DNA from: an uncultured Ezakiella sp.
GTDB lineage: Bacteria; Bacillota; Clostridia; Tissierellales; Peptoniphilaceae
DNA: 64,000 nt
Direction: 5' to 3'
NCBI RefSeq assembly: GCF_943913045.1
Contig: NZ_CALTVH010000001.1
Coordinates: 248,001-312,000 of the forward strand
The notes beneath the pieces were generated by a model. The model saw only the letters and a program-made list of their open reading frames with translations, ran no database searches and was not told the origin of the DNA. Made by a program: the position numbers and the translations under genes. This document shows, piece after piece, positions 43,139 through 52,994 of the stretch. How positions within the stretch are numbered: the first letter of the stretch is position 1; every line of letters starts with the position of its first letter.

Positions 43139-46100
43139 TTAGTCTTCAACAACAATGCCTTCTCTTCCAGCCATTTGTTTGTAAACTTGGTATTTTCTCT
43201 TTGCTTCGTATTCAGCAGCTTTGAATAGTTCATCAGCTTCTTCTGGGAATGAACGTCTTAGAGCTGTGTATCTAACTTCGCTGTTGATGAAGTCTTGGAA
43301 TGATTCCTTAGGTTCTCTTGAATCAAGGACAAACGGATTCTTTCCTTCGTCTTCTAGTCTTGGGTCGAAGCGATATAGGTGCCAGTAACCACAGTCAACT
43401 GCTTGTTTTTCTGTAGCGATTGTTCTTCCCATACCTTGTCTTAGACCGTGTGCAATACATGGTGCATAAGCAATGATTAGTGATGGTCCCTTGTAGCTTT
43501 CAGCTTCTTTAAGAGCTTTTAATGTTTGGTTCATGTTAGCACCAAGAGCAATTTGAGCAACGTATACATAGCCGTAGCTTGTCATCATTAGACCAAGGTC
43601 TTTCTTTCTAATTCTCTTACCACTTGCTGCGAATTTTGCAACTGCTGCTAGAGGTGTTGATTTAGATGATTGACCACCTGTATTTGAGTAAACTTCTGTA
43701 TCAAATACCATAACGTTAACATCTTCACCACTTGCTAGTACGTGGTCAAGTCCACCGAATCCGATGTCGTATGCCCAGCCGTCACCACCGAAGATCCATA
43801 CAGATTTCTTGATGAGGTAATCTTTTCTATCCATAATTTCTTTGAATAGTTCTTCAGCCTTAGCATCGCCTTTTAGGTCGAATTTGCCTGTTACTAAAGC
43901 GCCATAAGCGTCCTTAGTTGCAGGTGTATCTTCCCTATTTTCAATCCAGTTCTTTAGAATTTCGTTTAACTCATCATTTGCATTGAGTTCAATTAATTCT
44001 TCCATTAAGTCTTGGATCTTGTTTCTAATTTGCTTAATACCTAGGTGCATACCAAAACCGTATTCAGCGTTATCTTCAAATAATGAGTTAGCCCATGCTG
44101 GTCCTCTTCCATTGCAATCTGTGCAGTATGGAGTACTTGGAGCTGAACCACCCCAGATTGATGAACAACCTGTTGCGTTTGCAATTAACATATGGTCACC
44201 ATAGAGTTGTGTGATCAATTTTGCGTATGGTGTTTCACCGCAACCTGCGCATGCTCCTGAGAATTCAAGGTATGGCATGTTGAATTGGCTACCCTTCAAG
44301 CTGTATTTATCCATAACGTCTCTCTTTTCAGATAAAGACATTGCGAATTCCCAGTTTTCTTTTTGTGGATGATATTGGTCTTCGAACATTTCCATAACAA
44401 GTGCTTTTTCCTTAGCAGGACAAACGTCAGCACAGTTACCGCAACCTGTACAATCCATTACTGAAACTTGGATTCTGTATTGATAAATATCTAAGCCCTT
44501 ACCATTTGCTTTCTTTGTTTCAAATGTTTCAGGCATATTCTTTTGTTCTTCTTCACTAACTAGGAATGGTCTGATAGCAGCGTGTGGGCAAACTAGTGAA
44601 CATTGGTTACATTGGATACAATTTTCAATCTTCCATTCTGGAACTGTAACAGCAATAGCTCTCTTTTCGTAAGCTGATGTGCCCATTTCAAAAGTACCGT
44701 CAGCATATTTGCCTGTGAATGCTGAAACAGGAAGAGTATCACCCTTCATTGAGTTCATAACGTCTGCAATGTTCCTGATGAATTCTGGTCTTGATTCATC
44801 AGCATCTTTTTCATCATCTTTTAGTGATTTCCAGCTTTCAGGAACTTCAATTTTGTGTAGAGCATCAATACCCTTGTCAACAGCTTCGAAGTTCATGTTA
44901 ACAATTGCTTCACCCTTCTTACCGTAGTTGTGAACGATTTCATCTTTTAAGTGACGAACAGCTTCATCTACTGGTAATACTTCTGATAGTTTGAAGAATG
45001 CAGCTTGCATAACCATGTTAATTCTTCCACCTAGACCAACTTCTGCAGCAATCTTTGTTGCGTTGATGGTATAGAAGTTAATATCGTTTTCAGCGATATA
45101 TCTCTTCATGTGGTTTGGAAGATGTTCTTCAAGTTCTGCATCATCCCATAAGCAGTTTAGTAAGAATGTTCCGCCAGGTCTTAGACCTTCTAGTAGGTCA
45201 TAGCTGTGAACATAAGCTTGCTTTGAGCATGAAATAAAGTCTGAGTGTGTGATCAAGTATGTGCTCTTGATTGGTTGTTTACCAAATCTTAAGTGTGATG
45301 TAGTTACACCGCCTGATTTCTTTGAGTCATAGGCAAAGTAACCTTGAGCATAAAGACCTGAGTCATCCCCGATAATCTTGATAGCTGATTTGTTAGCGCC
45401 AACAGTACCGTCTGATCCAAAGCCCCAGAATTTGCATTTGATTGTTCCTTCTGGTTCAGTGTTGATGATGTCTTTAACTTCTAAGCTTGTATGTGTAACG
45501 TCATCTACGATACCGATTGTGAATTTATCTTTTGGTTCATCCAATGATAGGTTGTCATAAACAGCTTTAATTTGTGATGGTGTTGTGTCTTTTGATGATA
45601 GACCATAACGACCACCAACAATCTTAGGTTGTAATTCATGTTCGTGGAAAATTTCTAGAACATCTAAGTGTAGAGGTTCTGCACCTGCACCCTTTTCTTT
45701 TGTTCTGTCAAGAACTGCAATCTTTTTAACAGTCTTAGGTAGAACATCAAAGAAATATTTAGCTGAGAATGGTCTATAAAGTCTAACCTTCATAACACCA
45801 ACTTTTTCGCCTTTAGCATTTAGATAATCAACAGTTTCTTCAATTGTATCTGTTACTGAACCCATAGCAACGATTACTCTTTCAGCTTCAGGATCACCAT
45901 AGTAGTTAAATGGTGCGTAATCTCTGCCAGTAATTCTTGAGATTTCCTTCATATAATCGTTTGTAATTTCTACAATGTTTTCATAATATGGGTTTGAAGC
46001 TTCAGCAGCTTGGAAGAAAATATCTGGGTTTTCAGCAGTTCCGCGAGTAACAGGTCTTTCTGGATTTAAAGATCTGTTTCTGAATTCTTGGATTGCATCG

Positions 46101-46690
46101 TAGTCAACTAAGTCTCTTAATTCTTCGTAGTCCATGACTTCGATTCTTTGAATTTCGTGACTTGTTCTAAATCCGTCAAAGAAGTGAACAAATGGAACTC
46201 TACCTTTGATTGTTGCAAGGTGAGCAACACTTCCTAGGTCCATAACTTCTTGAACTGAACCACTAGCTAGCATAGCAAAACCAGTTTGTCTGCAAGCCAT
46301 AACGTCTGAGTGGTCACCAAAAATTGAAAGTGCATGTGACGCAACAGCTCTAGCAGAAACATGGAAAACAGCCGGTAATAATTCACCAGCGATCTTGTAC
46401 ATGTTTGGAATCATTAACAACAAACCTTGGCTTGCTGTGTATGTAGTAGTTAATGCGCCTGCTTGAAGAGAACCGTGAACAGCTCCAGCAGCACCTGCTT
46501 CTGATTGTAATTCTTTTACCAGTACTTTTTGTCCGAATAGATTTAGTCTTCCTTGTGAAGCCCATTCATCTGTAACTTCGGCCATGTTTGAAGATGGTGT
46601 TATAGGATAAATGGCTGCAACTTCTGTAAATGCGTAACTTACGTGAGCGGCAGCGGTATTACCATCCATCGTTTTAAAATGTTTAGTCAT
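43139..46690 (-). CDS. nifJ: Pyruvate:ferredoxin (flavodoxin) oxidoreductase
   Basis: This 1183-aa homodimer-type enzyme oxidises pyruvate to acetyl-CoA and CO2, passing electrons to ferredoxin. It contains all domains in one chain: the pyruvate-binding N-terminal domain (YPITPSSNMAE near 19-29), the gamma/CoA region, a two-cluster ferredoxin domain (CIQCNQCSLVCPHA and CTGCGNCADVCPAKE, about 690-760) and the TPP-binding domain with CAGCGETPYAKL and GDGWAYDIGFGGLDH. It is oxygen-sensitive and central to anaerobic fermentation. It stands alone with its own promoter and terminator. Confidence 0.97.
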   Translation of the reverse strand: MTKHFKTMDGNTAAAHVSYAFTEVAAIYPITPSSNMAEVTDEWASQGRLNLFGQKVLVKELQSEAGAAGAVHGSLQAGALTTTYTASQGLLLMIPNMYKIAGELLPAVFHVSARAVASHALSIFGDHSDVMACRQTGFAMLASGSVQEVMDLGSVAHLATIKGRVPFVHFFDGFRTSHEIQRIEVMDYEELRDLVDYDAIQEFRNRSLNPERPVTRGTAENPDIFFQAAEASNPYYENIVEITNDYMKEISRITGRDYAPFNYYGDPEAERVIVAMGSVTDTIEETVDYLNAKGEKVGVMKVRLYRPFSAKYFFDVLPKTVKKIAVLDRTKEKGAGAEPLHLDVLEIFHEHELQPKIVGGRYGLSSKDTTPSQIKAVYDNLSLDEPKDKFTIGIVDDVTHTSLEVKDIINTEPEGTIKCKFWGFGSDGTVGANKSAIKIIGDDSGLYAQGYFAYDSKKSGGVTTSHLRFGKQPIKSTYLITHSDFISCSKQAYVHSYDLLEGLRPGGTFLLNCLWDDAELEEHLPNHMKRYIAENDINFYTINATKIAAEVGLGGRINMVMQAAFFKLSEVLPVDEAVRHLKDEIVHNYGKKGEAIVNMNFEAVDKGIDALHKIEVPESWKSLKDDEKDADESRPEFIRNIADVMNSMKGDTLPVSAFTGKYADGTFEMGTSAYEKRAIAVTVPEWKIENCIQCNQCSLVCPHAAIRPFLVSEEEQKNMPETFETKKANGKGLDIYQYRIQVSVMDCTGCGNCADVCPAKEKALVMEMFEDQYHPQKENWEFAMSLSEKRDVMDKYSLKGSQFNMPYLEFSGACAGCGETPYAKLITQLYGDHMLIANATGCSSIWGGSAPSTPYCTDCNGRGPAWANSLFEDNAEYGFGMHLGIKQIRNKIQDLMEELIELNANDELNEILKNWIENREDTPATKDAYGALVTGKFDLKGDAKAEELFKEIMDRKDYLIKKSVWIFGGDGWAYDIGFGGLDHVLASGEDVNVMVFDTEVYSNTGGQSSKSTPLAAVAKFAASGKRIRKKDLGLMMTSYGYVYVAQIALGANMNQTLKALKEAESYKGPSLIIAYAPCIAHGLRQGMGRTIATEKQAVDCGYWHLYRFDPRLEDEGKNPFVLDSREPKESFQDFINSEVRYTALRRSFPEEADELFKAAEYEAKRKYQVYKQMAGREGIVVED

Positions 46691-46717
46691 AATTACCTCC
46701 TAATTCATTATGTCTTA

Positions 46718-46746
46718 ATATTATACCATATACTGTGTTTTGTCAA
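46718..46746 (-). promoter_or_regulatory. nifJ promoter
   Basis: On the minus strand a perfect -35 TTGACA (46746-46741) is followed after 17 nt by TAATAT (46723-46718); an overlapping TATAAT sits at a short 15-nt spacing. Predicted start of transcription is near 46711. Confidence 0.8.
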
Positions 46747-46760
46747 GTGATTCAAATCAC
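46747..46760. promoter_or_regulatory. Crp/Fnr-like palindrome at the nifJ promoter
   Basis: The perfect inverted repeat GTGATTCAAATCAC abuts the -35 hexamer. It fits the Crp/Fnr pattern GTGA-N6-TCAC (also TGAT-N4-ATCA). Its centre is about 42 nt upstream of the predicted start, the position of class II activator sites. Confidence 0.5.
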
Positions 46761-46776
46761 GAGCCAGGGCACAAAA

Positions 46777-46805
46777 AAGCTTGATATCATCTACTTATCA
46801 AGCTT
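46777..46805 (-). terminator. Terminator after uvrC
   Basis: A perfect 10-bp stem AAGCTTGATA/TATCAAGCTT is followed by a T-run on the minus strand; it starts at the uvrC stop codon. Confidence 0.88.
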
Positions 46806-48622
46806 CAATCGTACTTAGCCAACTCCTCTTTTACACTAAGAGCCGCATTGGTATTCATACCAGGCAAAGAACTTAGTTCTTCCACATCTGCGTTTTTAAT
46901 TTTCTCTATGCTTCCATACTTTTCCATCAAAACTTTTTTTCTTTTCGGTCCAATACCCTTAATCCCATCCAGCCTTGATTTAATCATAGTCTTTCCTCTT
47001 AAAGACTTGTGATAGGATATGGCAAACCTGTGGACTTCATTTTGCAAAGTACTTACAAAAGTATATAAGTCTCTGTAATTTTTGAGCTCATATTCTTCGC
47101 CTTCGTATAAAATTGCCCTCGACTTATGAAAGTCGTCTTTGACCATACCCATGACAGGTATATCTAGGCCAAGGCTATCCAAAACTTCCTTGCAAACATT
47201 TATTTGCGTCTGCCCGCCGTCCATCATTATTAGGTCAGGCGCCTCATTAAAGCCTCTAGATCCTTCTACCAACCTCTTATACCTACGGGTTAAAACTTCT
47301 CGCATGCTGGCCAAGTCGTCACCAGTATTTTTATTTTTTATTTTAAATCTCCTATAGCCGTTTCTATTTGGATTTCCTTCAATAAAAACAACCATGGCAC
47401 CGACCGCATCAGTTCCTTGTATATGAGAAATATCAAAAGACTCGATAATAGATGGATATTCACCTGTGCCAATAATCTCTGCCAGATTTAAAAGCGCTCT
47501 TTCATTTGTCTTAGTCCTTTGCAAGAGCCTGCTCTTGTGTTTAGCCAACTCTTCCATAGCATTTTTCTTGACCATCATAATAGTATTGCGTTTTACCCCA
47601 CGCTTGGGCACAGAAATTTTTGTCGACAATGTCCCCTTACCTTTTAAAGCTTTTTCCAAGAGATCAATATTATCAGGTTCAATTTCGACTAAGAGCTCTG
47701 ATGGTGGGTTGGCAATATTTACATAATACTGCTTTATAAATTCTTCCATCATCTGGTGTTCATTTTCCGAAATATTATTAAGGACAAAATTATCCTTACC
47801 AATCATCTTGCCATCTCTTTTAAAGAAAACTTCTACCAGGAATATATCATTTGATTTTGCATAAGCTATATAGTCAGCCGAATCTCCCAGAGGATTGGTG
47901 ATCTTTTGCTCTTCCTTTAAAAAGCCCATCTGATCTATTGCATATTTTATCTCAGCTGCCTTTTCGTATTCCATTTCTTTTGCATAGGCAAGCATCTGAG
48001 CCTCTAATCTTTCGATTACCTTTTTGTTGCGGCCTTCCAAAAAGTCAATTGGTTCAACCAATTTTTTTGCATAATCTTCTACACTTATTAACCTAGCGCA
48101 CGGAGCATCGCACTTGTGTATATAATAATTTAAGCAAGGCTCGGAAATTTTATCTATATTTTTATTTCTTCTGCGAAGCCTATACATGTCCTCCCATTTT
48201 TCCACAGCAATATTGACTGCATAAGCATTTGGAAACGGGCCATAATACCTGCCCCCATCATTTTTTAATTCACGAGTTTTGATAATTCTTGGATAATCTT
48301 CATTTGTAATTTTAATATAAGGATAGGACTTGTCATCCCTAAGCAGGATATTGTATTTAGGCGCATGAGTCTTGATTAAATTGCTCTCTAAAATCAGGCT
48401 CTCGACCTCACTATCAACAATAATATATTCAAAGTGGTCAATGTTTTTTACCATAGCCTCTACTTTCATAGCTTTGTTGCCAGATTGAAAGTAAGATCTC
48501 ACCCTGTTTTTAAGACTCTTGGCCTTTCCCACATAGATAATGTTGTCAGCCTTATCCTTCATAATATAAACTCCCGGTTTGGCCGGGAGCTTTTTTAATT
48601 CTTCTTTAATATCAAACTTCAA
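46805..48622 (-). CDS. uvrC: UvrABC nucleotide excision repair subunit C
   Basis: This 605-aa dual-incision nuclease has an N-terminal GIY-YIG domain (PGVYIMKDK ... IIYVGKAKSLKNRVRSYF, 15-43) for the 3' cut. A Cys-rich stretch (CLNYYIHKCDAPC) and a UVR domain (about 205-240) follow, then the RNase H-like domain with SFDISHIQG for the 5' cut, and the C-terminal helix-hairpin-helix pair. It overlaps the pepP stop by 11 nt. Confidence 0.96.
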   Translation of the reverse strand: MKFDIKEELKKLPAKPGVYIMKDKADNIIYVGKAKSLKNRVRSYFQSGNKAMKVEAMVKNIDHFEYIIVDSEVESLILESNLIKTHAPKYNILLRDDKSYPYIKITNEDYPRIIKTRELKNDGGRYYGPFPNAYAVNIAVEKWEDMYRLRRRNKNIDKISEPCLNYYIHKCDAPCARLISVEDYAKKLVEPIDFLEGRNKKVIERLEAQMLAYAKEMEYEKAAEIKYAIDQMGFLKEEQKITNPLGDSADYIAYAKSNDIFLVEVFFKRDGKMIGKDNFVLNNISENEHQMMEEFIKQYYVNIANPPSELLVEIEPDNIDLLEKALKGKGTLSTKISVPKRGVKRNTIMMVKKNAMEELAKHKSRLLQRTKTNERALLNLAEIIGTGEYPSIIESFDISHIQGTDAVGAMVVFIEGNPNRNGYRRFKIKNKNTGDDLASMREVLTRRYKRLVEGSRGFNEAPDLIMMDGGQTQINVCKEVLDSLGLDIPVMGMVKDDFHKSRAILYEGEEYELKNYRDLYTFVSTLQNEVHRFAISYHKSLRGKTMIKSRLDGIKGIGPKRKKVLMEKYGSIEKIKNADVEELSSLPGMNTNAALSVKEELAKYD

Positions 48623-50396
48623 GTGGACTACATGCCTCCTTCAGCATTTCCTTTTCTTCATCAGTTTTCATACCTGAAATCAACTTGTCATAACAAGCCT
48701 TGTGATAGTCGTTAATGTATTTTATTTGGTCTTCATTTAAAAGACTTACATCAATCAAGTCCTTATCATAAGGAGTGTAAGTTAGGTTTTCAAATTGATA
48801 GAAGCTGCCAAATTCAGTTGACTTAAATTCAGTAACTGTAATCAAGTTTTCAATCCTAATACCATGTTTGTTTTCTCGATAGATACCTGGCTCATTGGAT
48901 ACAACCATGCCTGGAACTAGAGGAACATTTATAAGAGCTCTTGAAATGCTCATTGGCCCTTCGTGAACGCCAAGTACAAAACCTACTCCGTGGCCAGTTC
49001 CGTGTTTAAAGTCAATGCCTTCTTCCCACATTCTGCCCCTGGCAAGTACATCTAGGTGGCAACCACAAGTTCCCTTCAAGAACTTAGCCATATATAAATT
49101 AATATGACCAATCAAAGTCAAAGTGTAATCACGAATTTCTTCTTCAGTAGGATTTCCAAGTGTAATGGTCCTTGTAACATCCGTTGTGCCTTCTCTGTAT
49201 TGTCCACCAGAGTCGACTAGATATATACCTTCATTTGTAATGTCTGCATGCTTGTGTTCATTTGCTGAATAGTGAGCCATGGCAGCATTTCCCTTGTAAG
49301 CGGAAATAGTCCCAAAAGATTCAGAGATAAAGCTTTCACCCTCAGCCCTAAATTCGTGCAATTTTTCTTGGGCAGAATATTCATTTAATTCGACCTTGCC
49401 AGCATTGTTCTTCATCCAGAACAAATGCCTGGTAAGAGCTGCCCCGTCAATGATATGAGCCTTCTTGGTGTTAGAAATTTCTACATCATTTTTAACAGCC
49501 TTCATCATAGTTGTTGGTAGAGCCTTGTCAATAATATTTGTATTATCATTTAAAATCTTGTAGTGGAGACTGGAAATCTTTCCAGAGTTAATCCAAACAT
49601 AATCATTTTCTTTAAAGTGTCTAAGATCATCCGTTATATCATTATAATCTCTAAACTTAATTCCATTTTTTTGCAAGTAACCCTTTACAGTTTGATCTAA
49701 TTTAAAATCATTAACGTATAAAGTTGCATTGTGTTTATCGATAATTAGATAAGAAATTACATAAGGAGTAAAGTTATCGTCGTGACCCCTTAAATTTAAA
49801 GTATATGCAATATCATCAAGTGTGGATATAAACATATAATTTGCTCCAGCCTCTTGCATATCTTCTCTAATCTTTTCAAGCTTCTTGATTGGAGATTCAC
49901 CGGTAAATTCTTCATCTAAGATAAAGGCCTTGCCCTTTGGTAGTTCAGGTCTATCTTCCCAAAATTCTCCAACTAAATCCTTGTCGTATTTAAATTCAGC
50001 CCTATCAGCAAGCAAGTTTTGGATTTCTTCGCATAGGCCTTCAGATGTAATGTAGCCATTAAAACCAACAACATCGCCTTTTTTAATATTTTTATCCATC
50101 CACTCTTGCCATGTATCAACACCTTCAAGACCCCATTTCATAAGTTTAAAAGGTGTATCCTTTATTTCATTTGCGGCTTGAACATGGTAACGACCATCAG
50201 CCCACAACAAAGCTTCATTTTGACTTACAATAGCATAGCCAGCTGACCCTGTAAAATTAGTCAAATATACCCTTGACTTAAATCTCTCAAGAACATATTC
50301 ACTCATGTGCGGATCACTAGTAGGAATAAAGAAATAGTCAATTCCTTCCTTAGCCATAAGCTCTCTTAGCTTAGATAATTTTTCAATAGAATTCAT
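48612..50396 (-). CDS. Xaa-Pro aminopeptidase (M24B family)
   Basis: This 594-aa cytosolic metallopeptidase has the three-domain aminopeptidase P layout: two creatinase-like N-terminal domains and a C-terminal pita-bread fold. Metal ligands are seen in LVDSGGQYREGTTDVTRT (two Asp), KHGTGHGVGF (His), SNEPGIY (Glu) and the final HGIRIENL (Glu). It removes N-terminal residues before proline. The long form is the type frequent in Firmicutes. It has its own promoter and leads into uvrC. Confidence 0.93.
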   Translation of the reverse strand: MNSIEKLSKLRELMAKEGIDYFFIPTSDPHMSEYVLERFKSRVYLTNFTGSAGYAIVSQNEALLWADGRYHVQAANEIKDTPFKLMKWGLEGVDTWQEWMDKNIKKGDVVGFNGYITSEGLCEEIQNLLADRAEFKYDKDLVGEFWEDRPELPKGKAFILDEEFTGESPIKKLEKIREDMQEAGANYMFISTLDDIAYTLNLRGHDDNFTPYVISYLIIDKHNATLYVNDFKLDQTVKGYLQKNGIKFRDYNDITDDLRHFKENDYVWINSGKISSLHYKILNDNTNIIDKALPTTMMKAVKNDVEISNTKKAHIIDGAALTRHLFWMKNNAGKVELNEYSAQEKLHEFRAEGESFISESFGTISAYKGNAAMAHYSANEHKHADITNEGIYLVDSGGQYREGTTDVTRTITLGNPTEEEIRDYTLTLIGHINLYMAKFLKGTCGCHLDVLARGRMWEEGIDFKHGTGHGVGFVLGVHEGPMSISRALINVPLVPGMVVSNEPGIYRENKHGIRIENLITVTEFKSTEFGSFYQFENLTYTPYDKDLIDVSLLNEDQIKYINDYHKACYDKLISGMKTDEEKEMLKEACSPLEV

Positions 50397-50415
50397 AACA
50401 AACCTCCTATTCTAT

Positions 50416-50443
50416 ATTATACCCCATTTATTTCGAAAAGCAA
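50416..50443 (-). promoter_or_regulatory. Promoter of the aminopeptidase-uvrC unit
   Basis: TTGCTT (50443-50438), 16 nt, TATAAT (50421-50416) on the minus strand, 20 nt before the ATG with AGGAGGT between. Confidence 0.65.
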
Positions 50444-50466
50444 ATTACTTTTATATTTTATATACA

Positions 50467-51009
50467 CTATTTTTCTTCTCTTAAAATAACATTTCTATCT
50501 CTGTCATATTTTAAAATTTCACAGTTTCCTATTGGCTTTATGTCTGGGATTAATTTCATAAAATAATTATAAATTACAAAGCCGTGGGTAATTACCAGGA
50601 TATTTTTGCATGTATCCAGCGAAGAAAAGAATTCGTCTGTTCGCTTGATTACGTTTACATAAGGCTCGTGGTCTGCTCCTGTAATCGTGCTGGGGTCGTT
50701 AAAAAACATTTCATATCTAGGGTCGCTAGCACGTAAGTATTCATAGGTCTTGCCCTCCCAAGAGCCCAAGCAGATCTCACGAAGTCTTGGATCTTGGATA
50801 ACTTTCTTATCACCAGCAATTATGCAGGCTGTTTCATAAGCGCGCCCAAGATCGGATGAATAAATTTCATCAAAATCAAGACCCTTAAGCTTTTCTTTCA
50901 GCTCAAGGGCTTGGCGTCTTCCAACTTCATTTAGAGAAATATCTCTTTGGCCTTGAAGTCGGCCTATTTTATTGTAATCTGTTTCACCATGTCTGGCTAT
51001 ATAAATCAT
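50467..51009 (-). CDS. Histidine phosphatase family protein
   Basis: This 180-aa phosphoglycerate-mutase-like phosphatase has the nucleophile motif ARHGETDYN (R6-H7-G8-E9), SDLGRAYETA with the second Arg, and the second His in VITHGF near 140. Substrates of such small broad-specificity phosphatases (CobC/PhoE type) cannot be deduced. It overlaps the ftsH stop by 4 nt and no clear terminator follows, so transcription may continue toward the aminopeptidase gene. Confidence 0.9.
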   Translation of the reverse strand: MIYIARHGETDYNKIGRLQGQRDISLNEVGRRQALELKEKLKGLDFDEIYSSDLGRAYETACIIAGDKKVIQDPRLREICLGSWEGKTYEYLRASDPRYEMFFNDPSTITGADHEPYVNVIKRTDEFFSSLDTCKNILVITHGFVIYNYFMKLIPDIKPIGNCEILKYDRDRNVILREEK

Positions 51010-52820
51010 GCTTGATACCTGTTAAAGATTTCCATAAACTCATCACCAGTAATGGTTTCTTTTTCAAGCAAAAATTCTGCTGTTGCGTGCATGGCATCCA
51101 TATTTTCCTTTAAAATATTTATAGCTGTTTCATGGGCTTTTTTAACAAGGGCAATTGTCGCCTCGTCAATTTGCCTAATGGTTTGTTCACTAGCATCGAG
51201 TGTCCTATTGCCACCCAGGTATTGGTTTTGCAAAGTAGTAAAACCAGCCATATCAAACTCATCTGTCATACCATAGGTTGCTATCATATTACGAGCAAGA
51301 TTTGTAACTCTTTCTATATCATTAGACGCACCTGTTGTCCTAGTATTAAATATAAGTTCTTCTGCTGCACGACCACCGCAAAGTGTCGCCATGTCGTTAA
51401 AGATTTCCTTGTCAGATTTCAAGAACTTTTCCTCTTTTTCAACCTGCATAGTATAGCCGAGAGCTCCTGATGTTCTAGGAATAATAGTAATCTTGTGAAC
51501 AGGAGCTGAATGACTTTGAGCAGCAGCTACAACAGCGTGGCCAATTTCATGGTAAGATATAATGCGTTTTTCTTCTGGGCTAACGATCATAGACTTGCGT
51601 TCGTATCCAGCTATAACAACGTCAATCGCATCTTCAATATCCTTTTGAGTTACAACCTGCCTGCCAGCTCTAACAGCATTTAATGCGCCTTCATTAATCA
51701 TATTGGCAAGGTCTGCACCACTGGCCCCAGCTGTGGATAGGCCCAGAGTCTTAAAGTCGATATTGTCTTCAGTTCGAACTTTTCTTGCGTGAACTTTTAA
51801 AATTGCAATCCTGCCATTTAAATCTGGTAATTCAACAGGAATTCTTCTATCAAATCTACCAGGCCTTAATAGGGCTGGGTCTAATGTCTCTGGCCTGTTG
51901 GTTGCAGCTAGTATAACAACACCCTTGCGACCATCAAAACCATCCATTTCAGATAACAGTTGGTTAAGTGTTTGTTCTCTTTCATCATTTCCGCCGTAGT
52001 TACCATCGCGTCTCTTACCAATGGTATCAATTTCATCAATAAAAACTATACAAGGTGCTTTTTCATTCGCTTGCTTAAATAAATCTCTAACCTTCGCAGC
52101 CCCCATACCAACAAACATTTCTACAAATTCAGAACCTGATATAGAAAAGAAGGGTACGTTCGCTTCACCGGCAACAGCTTGAGCAAGCAAGGTCTTACCT
52201 GTTCCTGGAGGGCCAACCAAAAGTGCACCCTTAGGCATGGTTGCACCGATACTTGCATACTTGGCTGGATTGTGGAGGAAGCTAACTATTTCCTTCAAGG
52301 CTTCCTTGGCTTCATCTTGGCCAGCAACATCGGCAAAGGTTTTACCAGTTTCTGCTTTTACATAAACTTTTGCATTTGATTTGCCAAAACTCATGGTGCC
52401 TCGCCCACCACCCATTGATTTGAGCATTTGCTTGCTTAATAATTGGCCGAGCAATATAAAAATAAATATTGGTATGACCCAACTCAAAATGCTAGCAAGA
52501 ATTCCTGGTTCTGGAATGATTGGGCTGCCAAATTCTACGCCCTTATCTTGGAGCATCTTGGCTAATTCATTATTTCTAAAAGGTCCAGTTTTATAAATAA
52601 CTTCTTCATTCTTTTCATTTAATGTCGTGAATAGTATTTGCCTATCTTGAACTTCTACCTTTTTAATTTTATCCTCTTCAAGCATGGTTAAAAATTCTGA
52701 ATAACCAACTTCTTCCACTTTTTTTGTTTGCATATATGGGAGGAGAATTAAATTAAAAATAAGCATTAATGCAATAACTATACTATAATAAATATATAAA
52801 GGTTTTTTCTCCTTAAACAC
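51006..52820 (-). CDS. ftsH: ATP-dependent zinc metalloprotease FtsH
   Basis: About 604 aa. This membrane AAA+ protease degrades misfolded and regulatory proteins. Two membrane segments (about 8-25 and 108-128) flank an extracellular loop. The AAA domain has GPPGTGKT and IDEIDTIG, with the pore-loop region near FVEMFVGMGAAKVR. The protease domain carries HEIGHAV with zinc. I choose GTG at 52820, 8 nt after GAGG, over the GTG at 52829 that overlaps this site. The histidine phosphatase follows in the same transcript. Confidence 0.96.
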   Translation of the reverse strand: MFKEKKPLYIYYSIVIALMLIFNLILLPYMQTKKVEEVGYSEFLTMLEEDKIKKVEVQDRQILFTTLNEKNEEVIYKTGPFRNNELAKMLQDKGVEFGSPIIPEPGILASILSWVIPIFIFILLGQLLSKQMLKSMGGGRGTMSFGKSNAKVYVKAETGKTFADVAGQDEAKEALKEIVSFLHNPAKYASIGATMPKGALLVGPPGTGKTLLAQAVAGEANVPFFSISGSEFVEMFVGMGAAKVRDLFKQANEKAPCIVFIDEIDTIGKRRDGNYGGNDEREQTLNQLLSEMDGFDGRKGVVILAATNRPETLDPALLRPGRFDRRIPVELPDLNGRIAILKVHARKVRTEDNIDFKTLGLSTAGASGADLANMINEGALNAVRAGRQVVTQKDIEDAIDVVIAGYERKSMIVSPEEKRIISYHEIGHAVVAAAQSHSAPVHKITIIPRTSGALGYTMQVEKEEKFLKSDKEIFNDMATLCGGRAAEELIFNTRTTGASNDIERVTNLARNMIATYGMTDEFDMAGFTTLQNQYLGGNRTLDASEQTIRQIDEATIALVKKAHETAINILKENMDAMHATAEFLLEKETITGDEFMEIFNRYQA

Positions 52821-52968
52821 TTCTATCACCTCTTTGACTTGATTTTATGATTATTTATACCCAAGTGTATATAAAAAAACACAACAGACCTCATAGATAA
52901 ATGCTTAAGTCTATTTTTTAAAATTCAATATAGAGTTTTTATTTTATTAATATTATCGCAATAAAAAA

Positions 52969-52988
52969 GACCACAAGTAAATGTGGTC
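52969..52988 (-). terminator. Terminator after the second potD
   Basis: A perfect 7-bp stem GACCACA/TGTGGTC with a 6-nt loop is followed by a run of T (52968-52963) on the minus strand. It ends the pot operon, 6 nt after the stop. Confidence 0.88.
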
Positions 52989-52994
52989 ATAATA

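Noticed and set aside
52830..52960. Possible CtsR or other heat-shock operator upstream of ftsH
   Set aside because: No GGTCAAA repeats were seen, and promoter hexamers in this gap are weak.
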